DNA of 64,000 bases. Origin: Chelatococcus sp. YT9. Its GTDB lineage: Bacteria > Pseudomonadota > Alphaproteobacteria > Rhizobiales > Beijerinckiaceae. Position numbers and translations under genes: made by a program. The stretch spans positions 2,228,001-2,292,000 of the forward strand of contig NZ_JAHBRW010000001.1 in the NCBI RefSeq assembly GCF_018398315.1, given 5' to 3'. The notes beneath the pieces were generated by a model. The model ran no database searches. It saw nothing but the letters and a program-made list of their open reading frames with translations, and was not told where the DNA came from. This document shows positions 9,182 through 18,826 of the stretch, one piece after another (the stretch's first letter is position 1; each line of letters opens with the position of its first letter).

Positions 9182-9198
9182 ATTCCGCAGAATGGAAT
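9182..9198. promoter_or_regulatory. IclR-type operator, downstream copy overlapping the translation start region
   Basis: ATTCCGCAGAATGGAAT, 79 bases from the first copy. It covers the GGA that would serve as Shine-Dalgarno for the ATG at 9204, and contains another in-frame ATG (9192). Binding here would lie between promoter and gene and block expression, so repression is the simplest reading. Confidence 0.6.
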
Positions 9199-9203
9199 TT
9201 CCG

Positions 9204-9974
9204 ATGTCCGCTGTCCTTTTGGAACGCCCGTCCACGTCCGTCGCGTTGCTGCGGCTCAACCGTCCAGAAGTTCGAAATGCCATCGATGACGGCGTGAGGT
9301 CTCTCCTCGTGGAGCATCTGGCGGCGCTCGATGCTGATCCGGAAATTCGCGCTGTGATCATGACCGGCGGTGAGAAGGTGTTCGCAGCCGGAGCGGACAT
9401 CAAGGCGATGTCCGTCATGAATGCCGCAGACATGGCGGCAAGCCCGGGTGCCGCCGCCTATTCCGCGATCAGGGCTTTCCGGAAGCCCGTCATCGCGGCT
9501 GTCTGCGGCTTCGCCCTTGGTGGCGGCTGCGAACTCGCGATGCATGCGGACATCATCATTGCAGGGGAGGGAGCGAAGTTCGGCCAGCCAGAGATCAAGG
9601 TCGGGATCATGCCGGGTGCCGGCGGCACGCAGCGCCTGCCCAGGGCAGTGGGCAAGTTCAAGGCGATGAAGTTACTGCTCACTGGGGATTTCATCTCAGC
9701 CCGCGAGGCTGATGCGTTGGGCCTGGTTTCGGAAGTGGTCCCGGACGCTGAGGTGCTTCCTAGGGCCCTTGCCGTCGCTTCCGCCATAGCTGCCCTGCCT
9801 CCGATCGCGGCGCGGGAAATCAAGCGAGCGGTTCTCGATGGCGCGGATCTTCCTCTCGGTGAAGGACTCGCGCTTGAGCGCGAGGCCTTCGTCCAGCTCT
9901 TCGATACGAAGGACCAGAAGGAGGGTATGAACGCCTTCCTTGAAAAGCGTCCCGCGGCTTTCAAGGGTGAGTGA
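9204..9974 (+). CDS. paaF: Enoyl-CoA hydratase of the PaaF (2,3-dehydroadipyl-CoA hydratase) type
   Basis: A 256-residue crotonase-fold enzyme adding water to a 2-enoyl-CoA, probably 2,3-dehydroadipyl-CoA. The CoA/oxyanion motif FAAGADI is at 60-66 and GGGCELAMHAD at about 106-116. The general base Glu130 is in FGQPEIKVGIMPGAGGTQRL. The second glutamate of mitochondrial-type hydratases is replaced by Lys156, as in Escherichia coli PaaF as I recall it, which supports the adipyl-type assignment. The start at 9204 is preferred because the alternative ATG at 9192 lies inside the operator palindrome. The dehydrogenase follows one base after the stop. Confidence 0.85.
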   Translation: MSAVLLERPSTSVALLRLNRPEVRNAIDDGVRSLLVEHLAALDADPEIRAVIMTGGEKVFAAGADIKAMSVMNAADMAASPGAAAYSAIRAFRKPVIAAVCGFALGGGCELAMHADIIIAGEGAKFGQPEIKVGIMPGAGGTQRLPRAVGKFKAMKLLLTGDFISAREADALGLVSEVVPDAEVLPRALAVASAIAALPPIAAREIKRAVLDGADLPLGEGLALEREAFVQLFDTKDQKEGMNAFLEKRPAAFKGE

Positions 9975-9975
9975 G

Positions 9976-11517
9976 ATGGCCATCGATCCGCAGTCTCCGA
10001 GCCTCACGATCGGCATCGTGGGTGCCGGTGTCATGGGCCGCGGCATCGCCCAGGTGGCCGCTGAGGCCGGCATCACCGTGCTGCTCGCCGACGCGCGCAG
10101 GGGCGCGGGCGAGGAAGCCCGCGATTTCTGCGCGGGGCTGATCCGCCGGAAGGTCGACAAGGGCCAGCTCACCGCGGCCGAGGCAGATGCCACCATCGCG
10201 CGTATCCAGCCAACGAATGCGGGTCCCGAGAGCGGCTACGGCCCTTTCGCGCCCTGTGATCTCGTGGTGGAGGCGGTCGCCGAGCGGATCGACATCAAGA
10301 CGGCGCTTCTGAAAGATCTGGAGGCCGTGGTGCGCGACGATTGCATCATTGCCACCAATACCTCCTCCCTGTCCGTGACGGCCTTCGCGGCTGCGGCGCG
10401 TTTGCCCGGCCGCGTCGCTGGCTTCCACTTCTTCAATCCGGCACCGCTGATGAAGATCGTCGAGGTCATCGGCGGCGTCCTGACGGACGAATCTGTGGTC
10501 GAGACGCTGCTCGCCATCGGGCAGCGCATGGGCCACTTCGCGGTGCGCGCCAGCGACACGCCGGGCTTCATCGTCAACCACGCCGGGCGCGGCTATACCA
10601 CCGAGGCGCTGCGCATCGTCCAGGAGGGTATCGCCGGTTTCGCCGACATCGACCGCATCATGACGGAGACCGTCGGCTTCCGCATGGGCCCGTTCGAACT
10701 GCTCGATCTCACCGGCCTCGACGTCTCGCATCCCGCCATGGAGGCGATCTACCGCCAGTATTACGAGGAGCCGCGTTACCGCCCAGTCGTCATCACGGCG
10801 CAGCGCCAGACCGGCGGTCTGCTCGGCCGCAAAACCGGCCGGGGGTTCTACGCTTATCCGGATGGCAAGATCGAACGGCCCGCCGAGCCGGTTGCGCCCA
10901 CCGCGCCCGAGGGGGCGACTATCTGGATCAGCCAACGCTACCCGAGGGCCGCGGTGCTCCTACAGGAGGCGTTGGCAGCTGTCGGCGCGACATTGGAAGC
11001 GGGCGAGCGCCCCAGCGCAGACGCGGTGATCCTTCTCACCCCGCTGGGCGAGGATTGCACCACGGCGGCGCTGGCGGAGGGCGTCGATCCCGCCCGCGCG
11101 GTTGCCGTTGATTGCCTGTTCGGACTGGAGAAGCGGCGCACCCTCATGCGCAATCCGGCGGCGCGGCCTGAGATTGCCACGGCGGCGCATGGTCTTCTCG
11201 CGGCGGGCGGCCATGCAGTCACGGTCATCAACGACAGTCCCGGCTTCGTTGCCCAGCGCATAGCGGCCGGGATCGTCAATATCGGCACCGACATGGCGCA
11301 GCAGCGGGTGGCGCAGCCGGAGGATATCGATCGGGCGGTGGAGCTCGGGCTCGGCTATCCTAAAGGCCCCCTTAAGCTTGGCAACGCTATCGGGCCCGAG
11401 CGCGTGCTCGCGGTCCTCGAGGCCATGTATGGCTTCTACGGCGATCCGCGCTACCGGCCGAGCCCCTGGCTGAAGCGCCGGGCGAGGTTGGGACTCGATC
11501 TGTACGCGCGAGACTGA
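9976..11517 (+). CDS. paaH: 3-hydroxyacyl-CoA (3-hydroxyadipyl-CoA) dehydrogenase
   Basis: A 513-residue NAD-dependent dehydrogenase of the long PaaH form. A Rossmann domain has GAGVMGRG at 16-23. The catalytic His151 is in GFHFFNPAPLMKIVEV. The first C-terminal domain has DTPGFIVNHAGR and the second, duplicated one has DSPGFVAQRIAAG, as in PaaH and not in short FadB-type single-domain enzymes. It oxidises the product of the hydratase upstream, to 3-oxoadipyl-CoA if the operon works as inferred. The start ATG is one base after the hydratase stop, so the two are coupled. The IclR gene follows after three bases. Confidence 0.88.
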   Translation: MAIDPQSPSLTIGIVGAGVMGRGIAQVAAEAGITVLLADARRGAGEEARDFCAGLIRRKVDKGQLTAAEADATIARIQPTNAGPESGYGPFAPCDLVVEAVAERIDIKTALLKDLEAVVRDDCIIATNTSSLSVTAFAAAARLPGRVAGFHFFNPAPLMKIVEVIGGVLTDESVVETLLAIGQRMGHFAVRASDTPGFIVNHAGRGYTTEALRIVQEGIAGFADIDRIMTETVGFRMGPFELLDLTGLDVSHPAMEAIYRQYYEEPRYRPVVITAQRQTGGLLGRKTGRGFYAYPDGKIERPAEPVAPTAPEGATIWISQRYPRAAVLLQEALAAVGATLEAGERPSADAVILLTPLGEDCTTAALAEGVDPARAVAVDCLFGLEKRRTLMRNPAARPEIATAAHGLLAAGGHAVTVINDSPGFVAQRIAAGIVNIGTDMAQQRVAQPEDIDRAVELGLGYPKGPLKLGNAIGPERVLAVLEAMYGFYGDPRYRPSPWLKRRARLGLDLYARD

Positions 11518-11520
11518 CGA

Positions 11521-12333
11521 ATGCGCAGGCGGGAAATCGCGCTGGCTGTGCCTGAGGGCGAAGGCGGCAACTGCCGTGATCCGCAATTCGTCACCGCGCT
11601 TGCGCGCGGTCTTGATGTGCTGCGCGCCTTTCGCCGTGACGATCCGCCTCTTGGCAATCAGGAGCTCGCGCAGCGCACCGGTTTGCCGAAAGCGACGGTT
11701 TCGCGTCTGACCTACACCCTGAGCAGCCTTGGCTTTCTGACCTACGCGCCGGTGACGGCGAAATATACCCTCTCCATCAGGGCGCTGGCGCTGGGCTTCA
11801 CGGCGCTCGGCAGCATGAGCGTCCGTGATGTCGCGCGTCCGCATATGCAGGCGCTCGCTGATGAAACCGGGGTGTCTGTGGCGCTTGGCGCGCGGGACGG
11901 CACCTCGATGGTCTATATCGAGCATTGCCGTGGCGCTAGCCCGCTGCATATGGGCATCGAGGTCGGATCCCATATCAGCCTGGCGCGTTCGGCGATGGGG
12001 CGGGCTTTTCTCGCGGGGCTTGATCTCGCGGAGCGCGCGCAGCTCATGGAAACAATGAGCCACCGCGACAACTGGGCGGAAATCCGCCAGGGTGTCGAGG
12101 ACACGCTTGCAGCCTATGCCGAGCGTGGCTTCACATTGCTGATTGGAGACTGGCGGCCTGAGATCAATGCTGTCGGCGTGCCGCTCGTCCTGGGCAGCGG
12201 CGGCTCGCTGACCTTCGCGCTCAATTGCTGCGGGCCTGCGGTCCTGCTCTCGCGGGACGATCTGATCGAACGGATAGGGCCACGGCTTGTGGCTGTGGCG
12301 GATGCCGTCCGCGATGCGATGTATAGGGAATGA
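11521..12333 (+). CDS. IclR-family transcriptional regulator (PcaR/PcaU-like)
   Basis: A 270-residue regulator. A winged helix-turn-helix lies at about residues 22-85, with LGNQELAQRTGLPKATVSRL as the recognition region. The C-terminal effector domain includes SVALGARDGTSMVYIEHC and GRAFLAGL, typical of IclR proteins that sense aromatic-pathway acids such as protocatechuate or 3-oxoadipate. It is encoded inside the catabolic operon, between dehydrogenase and thiolase, so it is expressed with its targets. The two TTCCGC palindromes ahead of the hydratase are its likely binding sites. Whether it represses or activates is not shown. Confidence 0.88.
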   Translation: MRRREIALAVPEGEGGNCRDPQFVTALARGLDVLRAFRRDDPPLGNQELAQRTGLPKATVSRLTYTLSSLGFLTYAPVTAKYTLSIRALALGFTALGSMSVRDVARPHMQALADETGVSVALGARDGTSMVYIEHCRGASPLHMGIEVGSHISLARSAMGRAFLAGLDLAERAQLMETMSHRDNWAEIRQGVEDTLAAYAERGFTLLIGDWRPEINAVGVPLVLGSGGSLTFALNCCGPAVLLSRDDLIERIGPRLVAVADAVRDAMYRE

Positions 12334-12366
12334 GGGCCCGTCGAGGCCCGTGGCAGGGGATGGACA

Positions 12367-13575
<1,209 letters not shown>

Positions 13576-13650
13576 GGTTACCCATCCTGGAGAGCTCCGG
13601 CCTCACCGGTGAGCGCTCAGGTTGAGGTGCGGGCTAGCGAGAAGGATGTC

Positions 13651-14499
13651 ATGCGCAACGAATTCCATGAAGCGAACCGCCTGTCCTGGAACGCGGCGAC
13701 TGTTGCGCATAACAGCCACAAGGGTGATCAGGCGGCCTTTTTCCGTGCCGGCGGCTCGACCTTGTTTCCGGAAGAAACTGCATTGCTCGGCAACTTGGCC
13801 GGCCTCAGCCTCCTGCATCTTCAATGCAATTCAGGGCAGGACAGCCTGAGTATCGCGCGGCTCGGCGCCGACGTCACCGGCGTCGATATCTCAGACGAGG
13901 CGATCGCCTTCGCCCGCGGGCTCGCGGCGGACAGCGGGATTTCGGCGCGATTCGAGCGTGAGGACCTGTTGACGTGGTTTGCTCGGGCCGCTGCGGAGGG
14001 CCGACGGTTCGATCGGGTCTTCGCCTCCTACGGCACGATCTGCTGGTTGTCGGATATCGGCGCTTGGGCGGAGGGTATAGCAGCAGTGCTGAAGCCCGGC
14101 GGCTGCTTCGTATTCGTCGAGTTTCACCCCTTTGCAATGGTCTTCGACCAGCAATGGCGACCGCATTACCAGTATTTCAACATCGGGCCTATCGCGGAAT
14201 CGGGGGTTGGAGACTATGTCGCACAGTCAGGCGAAGGTCTTGCCCCCTCAGGCTACGAACCGGGTGTGAAGGATTTCGCCAATCCGCACCCTTCGTTCGA
14301 ATTCGCCTGGGGAATCGGAGAGGTCGTCTCGGCTCTTCTGAAGGCCGGGCTCACGCTCGATCAACTCGCCGAATACCCTTATGCCAATGGCTGGCGCGGT
14401 TTTGAGAATATGCGTGACCTTGGGGGTGGACGTATGGTGCCACCCGATACGATGCCGCGTATTCCATTGATGTACAGCATCGTCGCAAGCAAAAATTGA
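13651..14499 (+). CDS. Class I SAM-dependent methyltransferase
   Basis: A 282-residue protein with a Rossmann-type methyltransferase domain. Motif I is degenerate, LHLQCNSGQDSLSIARLG (about 55-72), and the acidic residue contacting SAM is Asp79 in TGVDISDEAI. FDRVFASYGTICWL and GGCFVFVEFHP are the later motifs, and a C-terminal region (about 180-282) may hold the acceptor site. The substrate is unknown. The ATG at 13651 has AAGGA just upstream; a GTG at 13609 is also in frame. It lies 75 bases after the thiolase on the same strand and may be co-transcribed, though nothing links it functionally. Confidence 0.75.
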   Translation: MRNEFHEANRLSWNAATVAHNSHKGDQAAFFRAGGSTLFPEETALLGNLAGLSLLHLQCNSGQDSLSIARLGADVTGVDISDEAIAFARGLAADSGISARFEREDLLTWFARAAAEGRRFDRVFASYGTICWLSDIGAWAEGIAAVLKPGGCFVFVEFHPFAMVFDQQWRPHYQYFNIGPIAESGVGDYVAQSGEGLAPSGYEPGVKDFANPHPSFEFAWGIGEVVSALLKAGLTLDQLAEYPYANGWRGFENMRDLGGGRMVPPDTMPRIPLMYSIVASKN

Positions 14500-14573
14500 A
14501 CTCGACGGCGGTGTCGTCTCGCGCGGAATCTGGTGTTCACCGCGTAGATGCGCAGCAGAAGACGGTCCGAAAC

Positions 14574-15380
14574 CTAGCGACCTTTGAAAACGGGCGCGCG
14601 TTTTTCAGTGAAGGCCATTTGGCCCTCCCGCGCATCCTCGCTGAGGAAGACATCAGCTGAGATCCGCTTTTCATGGGCCAACGCCGCGCGCGCAGGTAAG
14701 CCTTGGACGTCGCGCAGTGAGCGGCGGATCGCACGGACCGCGACCGGAGAGTGGCTGGCGATCTTTTCCGCCAGTGCAAGGCTTGAGGTCAGGACGTCAC
14801 GCTGCGGCACGACACTGTTGAGAAGCCCCCACCCCAGTGCTGTTTGCGCATCGATCAGTTCGCCGGTGAGCAGCAGCTCCATCGCGCGCACATCCGACAC
14901 GTGCCGGGATAGTCGGACTGTCGCGCCCCCGGCTGGAAAGAGGCCCCATTTTACTTCTTGCATGCCGAGCCGGGCCGTCTGGGAGGCGACCCGCAGGTCC
15001 GCGCCGAGGGCGAGCTCCATGCCGCCAGCGATGGTATAGCCGTTGAGCGCCGCAACCACCGGTTTGGTGACGTCAAAGTCACGGAGCAACGCTGTTTCAA
15101 AAACCATCGGATCCGCGACGACGCGCTCGTCCCAGGCGTCCTCTGGCTGCCGGCCGCCGTTGAATAGCGTAATCAGGCGGCTCAAGTCAGCGCCCGCACA
15201 GAAGGCCTTCTCGCCGGCGCCCGTGATCACTGCGACGCGGATGGCATCGTCGTCGCGAATACGCAGCCAGGTCTGTTCCAGCAGTACGAGAGTCTCGGGA
15301 TCCAGGGCGTTGTGGACCTCTGGACGGTTGATCGTGACGAGCGCGACGGTGCCGCGTCGCTCATAGAGCACCTTGGACAT
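14574..15380 (-). CDS. Enoyl-CoA hydratase, both catalytic glutamates present
   Basis: A 268-residue crotonase-family protein. It has FCAGADLSRL (60-69), the second oxyanion element IAGGMELALGAD, and both catalytic glutamates: Glu142 in LGMQEVKWGLFP and Glu168 in RAMELLLTG. It is therefore likely a true 2-enoyl-CoA hydratase, though the usual PGAGGTQRL is changed to PAGGATVRL. The start at 15380 gives MSKVLYERRG; the frame is open upstream to 15527. It lies 52 bases downstream of livF on the same strand and is probably the last gene of the transporter operon, hence of the TetR regulon. Confidence 0.85.
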   Translation of the reverse strand: MSKVLYERRGTVALVTINRPEVHNALDPETLVLLEQTWLRIRDDDAIRVAVITGAGEKAFCAGADLSRLITLFNGGRQPEDAWDERVVADPMVFETALLRDFDVTKPVVAALNGYTIAGGMELALGADLRVASQTARLGMQEVKWGLFPAGGATVRLSRHVSDVRAMELLLTGELIDAQTALGWGLLNSVVPQRDVLTSSLALAEKIASHSPVAVRAIRRSLRDVQGLPARAALAHEKRISADVFLSEDAREGQMAFTEKRAPVFKGR

Positions 15381-15432
15381 CTGGGGTTCATCCACTCTGC
15401 TGCCAGCGGCTTCCAAGCAGTGATCGCGCCGT

Positions 15433-16140
15433 TCATTCGGCTCCGAGATAGGCCTCGCGCACCCGGGGGTCGGAGCGCAAGATCGCGGCAGAGGCTGACA
15501 GGGTCGGCTGCCCCATCTCCAGCACATAGCCGTGGTCGGCGACGGACAGAGCCATGTTCAAGTTTTGCTCGGCAAGCAGGATCGCGAGACCTTTCGTTCG
15601 TAACGTGGCCAGCGTCTCCGCGACGCGATCCACCATTGCCGGGGAGAGCCCGAGGGTTGGCTCATCCAGCAGGAGCACCTTCGGTTCCGACATCAGCGCC
15701 CGTCCGATCGCGAGCATTTGCTGCTCACCGCCTGACATGGTGCCGGCGAGCTGGTCCAGACGCTCTTCGAGACGGGGAAAGATCGACATGATATCCGCCA
15801 TACGCGTGGACACCGCAACGGCGTGCCGGCCGCGGTAACCGGCAAGCAGATTATCCTGCACGGTCATATGCGGGAAGACGTGGCGCCCCTCCGGCACCAA
15901 CGCGATGCCCCGCTGCACCCGGCCGGAAGTCGGCAGGTTTTCCACCGCAACACCATCCAAAAGAACGCCGCCGGATGCGTTTTCCAGTCCCATGATGCCC
16001 TTGAGGCTGGAAGACTTGCCCGCGCCGTTCGAGCCGACGAGGCAGGCTATCTCGCCGGCTGCGACGCTGATGCTTAGCTTGCTGATGGCCGTGATCGGCC
16101 CGTAATGAACCGCGAGATCTCGGGTGACGAGAGCACTCAT
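15433..16140 (-). CDS. livF: ABC transporter ATPase, LivF type
   Basis: A 235-residue ATPase of the branched-chain amino acid (HAAT) family. It has Walker A GSNGAGKSS, the signature MSGGEQQMLAIGRAL and Walker B VLLLDEPTLGLSP. Length and the missing C-terminal extension fit LivF. Its ATG overlaps the stop of the livM-livG fusion (ATGA). With the other liv genes it powers uptake of a carboxylic acid or related compound. In catabolic clusters such importers usually carry the pathway substrate rather than amino acids. The frame is open far upstream, but that part lies antisense to or inside livG. Confidence 0.9.
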   Translation of the reverse strand: MSALVTRDLAVHYGPITAISKLSISVAAGEIACLVGSNGAGKSSSLKGIMGLENASGGVLLDGVAVENLPTSGRVQRGIALVPEGRHVFPHMTVQDNLLAGYRGRHAVAVSTRMADIMSIFPRLEERLDQLAGTMSGGEQQMLAIGRALMSEPKVLLLDEPTLGLSPAMVDRVAETLATLRTKGLAILLAEQNLNMALSVADHGYVLEMGQPTLSASAAILRSDPRVREAYLGAE

Positions 16141-17957
16141 TGGGTCTGACCTACGCCGAAATAGGCTTCGTTCACCATCGGATGGTTCCGGACTGCCGCC
16201 GGCACGCCTTCCGTTATCTGTTCGCCGTGGTGCAGCACGACGAGCCTGTCGCAGACGCTCATCATCATACGGACGTTGTGCTCCACGAGAATGATCGCAA
16301 TGCCGCGCTGCTTGAGCCGGCGCAGCAACGTTGTCAGCGTGGCTGCTTCGACAGGATTGAGCCCGGCTGCCGGTTCGTCGAGGAGGAGGACCTTGGGGTC
16401 GGTGGCGAGCGCGATGGCGATGGAGAGGAGCCGCTGCTCGCCATAGGCCAGCGAGCGGGCCAGCGACCCGGCTTTCTCCATCAGCCCCACCTCCGCCACG
16501 AGTTGCCACACGATCTCGGCGCGTGCGGCCTCGTCCGCCCGGAAGCGGGTCGACTGGATCAGGCTCGCGGCAAACGACACCGGCCGTCGATTGTAAACGG
16601 CAATCAGTATATTTTCGTAGACCGAAAGGTCTCCGAAGATTGTTGTCTGCTGAAAGGTGCGCGCCAGCCCCAGTTCGGTCAGTCGATGAGGGGGGAGTGC
16701 CGAGACATCCTTCCCGAACAGGCTGATGCTGCCGCTGGTCGGCCGCACGAAGCCGCTCGCCATGCTCATGCAAGTCGATTTACCGGCGCCATTGGGTCCC
16801 ATGAGGCCCAGGATCTCACCCCTGCGGAGGGAAAACGAGACGTCCTTGAGGGCGACCAGGGCGCCATAACGCTTGGTCAGCCCGGAGACGGCAAAGACGG
16901 GAGGACCGGATGGTGTCTCGGCGCCAACATCCGCCATTGGACCTGCAACGGGCGCCGTGACATGGAGAGGCTTCTCCAACACTTCGGACGTGGTTGGCGC
17001 CGCCGCCTGTTTCGATGGCCAGAGCGACACGAGCCCCTTCGGCAGAAGTCTCACAACGACGATGAGGAGCACACCGAAAACCGCGAAGCGCATTTCGCCT
17101 ACCGAGCGCAGGACCTCCGGCAGCCAGGCGAAGATCGCCGCGCCGATGACTGGGCCGATGAGCGACCCGCGCCCTCCGAGAATGACGATCAGGACCGCAG
17201 TCGCCGAATAGAGTGGCGTCAGCAGATTGGGAGTGACGATCAGGATTTTGGGAATGATCAATGCGCCAGCAATGCTGCCCAACGCTCCGGAGAGCGCGAG
17301 GTTCTGCACGCGGACGCGAAGGGTTGGGATGCCGACGCTTTCGGCGAGGTCGATGCTCTCGCGGATGGCGATCCATGAGCGTCCGATGGGTGAGCGAAGG
17401 AGCCGCTTGATAGCGAGATAGGCGAGGCCTGCCACAAGGAGAACAATCGCCAGATAGTATTGCTGGAAACTGGCAAAGGGAGCCAGGAACGAGAGCGTAG
17501 GCCGTGGCATCATCATGCCCATCGGCCCGCGCGTGAGATCGACCCAGTTCTCCGCGATGAGGCGCAGGATTTCGGCCGCCGTCATCGTCGCGATGGCAAA
17601 GTAGGCCCCGCCGATGCGCAGCGAGGCGAAACCGATGAGGGCTCCCAGCAGCATGCCTGGTATCGCGCTTAGAGCGACGGCGAACCAGAAGTTGATGCCC
17701 AGATAGACATTGGTCAGAGTCGCGAAATAGGCGCCCAGCCCGAAGAAGGCGGCATGGCCGAAGGACGTGAAGCCGAGATAGCCGAAGACCAGATTGAGGC
17801 TCAAGCCGAGGAGAGCATAGACAGCGCCGAGAACGATGAGCCCCGAGATGTAGTTCGAGAGGCCGATAGCCGGCACGACTGCCGCCACGAGGCAGATTGC
17901 TACGAACCAGAGCCAGTCCAGCCGCCTGTCTTTCAGAAGGGAAAACGAAGTCATCAT
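16137..17957 (-). CDS. Fused Liv-type permease (LivM) and ATPase (LivG)
   Basis: A 606-residue fusion. Residues about 15-315 are a LivM-type permease with many hydrophobic helices and the family segment SLNLVFGYLGFTSFGHAAFF. After a linker of about 35 residues comes a LivG-type ATPase (about 355-605). It has GPNGAGKST (Walker A), the LivG-type signature SLAYGEQRLLSIAIAL and VLLLDEPAAGLNP (Walker B), plus the short C-terminal tail with VLHHGEQITEG. The fusion is seen in some proteobacterial catabolic importers and fixes the stoichiometry. It starts four bases inside livH, overlaps livF at its end, and is clearly one reading frame. Confidence 0.9.
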   Translation of the reverse strand: MMTSFSLLKDRRLDWLWFVAICLVAAVVPAIGLSNYISGLIVLGAVYALLGLSLNLVFGYLGFTSFGHAAFFGLGAYFATLTNVYLGINFWFAVALSAIPGMLLGALIGFASLRIGGAYFAIATMTAAEILRLIAENWVDLTRGPMGMMMPRPTLSFLAPFASFQQYYLAIVLLVAGLAYLAIKRLLRSPIGRSWIAIRESIDLAESVGIPTLRVRVQNLALSGALGSIAGALIIPKILIVTPNLLTPLYSATAVLIVILGGRGSLIGPVIGAAIFAWLPEVLRSVGEMRFAVFGVLLIVVVRLLPKGLVSLWPSKQAAAPTTSEVLEKPLHVTAPVAGPMADVGAETPSGPPVFAVSGLTKRYGALVALKDVSFSLRRGEILGLMGPNGAGKSTCMSMASGFVRPTSGSISLFGKDVSALPPHRLTELGLARTFQQTTIFGDLSVYENILIAVYNRRPVSFAASLIQSTRFRADEAARAEIVWQLVAEVGLMEKAGSLARSLAYGEQRLLSIAIALATDPKVLLLDEPAAGLNPVEAATLTTLLRRLKQRGIAIILVEHNVRMMMSVCDRLVVLHHGEQITEGVPAAVRNHPMVNEAYFGVGQTQ

Positions 17958-18817
17958 CGCGCCTTGAACAAGCCTTGCGGGCGCACGAGCAATGTTACGA
18001 TGAGCAGCGACATGAGGATCGCCTGTGCGATACCATCAATAACGAGGCCGCGCAGGAAGATCTCCAGAAAGCCGATGCCAATGCCGGCGACAACGGCGCC
18101 CACGACACTCCCCATGCCACCGATCACTACGACGACGAAAGCCTTGATGACCACGTGCTGGCCGATATACGGGGTGAACAGCGAAATAGGCACCATAAGC
18201 GCGCCGGCAATGCCGGCGACGCCTGCGGCCAGCAGGAAAGTCGTGGTTCGCACGCGCTTGACGTCAATGCCGATAACCTGCGCGGCGAAGTTGTCTTGAG
18301 CAACGGCCCGGAGATCGCGGCCAAGGCTCGTGTATTTCAAAAGCGCATGGATAAGGAACAGTAGAACAAAACCGCCGACGATGACCAGAATGCGCTGATA
18401 GGTAATGACGACGTCGCCGATATGAAGAGCGCCGATGACTCCATCAATGCGGCGAGGTGCTGGTCCGTAAGTATAAAGCACCGCTTCAAGTATCAGGATA
18501 CTTGCGGCATAGGTTCCTATAAGGGCCGAGTTTCCTCCATCCCTTCGTTGCAGAACCGGCCTGACCGCGACCGTGTCCACCAGGAATGCCACGGCGACCG
18601 CCGCAATCATCCCCAGGGGAACGGCAATGACATAGGGAGCGCCCAGCATCGTCGTGGCCAGCACGACGCCGAATCCGCCTAGCATGTAGAACTCGCCATG
18701 GGCGAAGTTGATGATATGCAGGACCCCGAAGACCAATGTAAGCCCCAACGCTATCAGCGCGTAGCTCATGCCAGCGCTGAAGCCGTTGAAAACCTGCTGA
18801 GCGATCGCCTCTATCAT
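17954..18817 (-). CDS. livH: ABC transporter permease, LivH type
   Basis: A 287-residue inner-membrane permease, typical LivH length. It has about eight hydrophobic segments. Family marks are FNGFSAGMSYALIALGLTLV near the N-terminus, INFAHGEFYMLGGF and the C-terminal GGMGSVVGAVVAGIGIG. It pairs with the LivM half of the fusion protein to form the channel. Its stop overlaps the start of the fusion gene, and it begins nine bases after the binding-protein gene, so the order binding protein-livH-livMG-livF is one operon. Confidence 0.92.
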   Translation of the reverse strand: MIEAIAQQVFNGFSAGMSYALIALGLTLVFGVLHIINFAHGEFYMLGGFGVVLATTMLGAPYVIAVPLGMIAAVAVAFLVDTVAVRPVLQRRDGGNSALIGTYAASILILEAVLYTYGPAPRRIDGVIGALHIGDVVITYQRILVIVGGFVLLFLIHALLKYTSLGRDLRAVAQDNFAAQVIGIDVKRVRTTTFLLAAGVAGIAGALMVPISLFTPYIGQHVVIKAFVVVVIGGMGSVVGAVVAGIGIGFLEIFLRGLVIDGIAQAILMSLLIVTLLVRPQGLFKAR

Positions 18818-18826
18818 GACCGGACC

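Noticed and set aside
9192-9203. Upstream ATG for the PaaF-like gene
   Set aside because: It lies inside the second operator palindrome and lacks a Shine-Dalgarno; the ATG at 9204 fits the family N-terminus.
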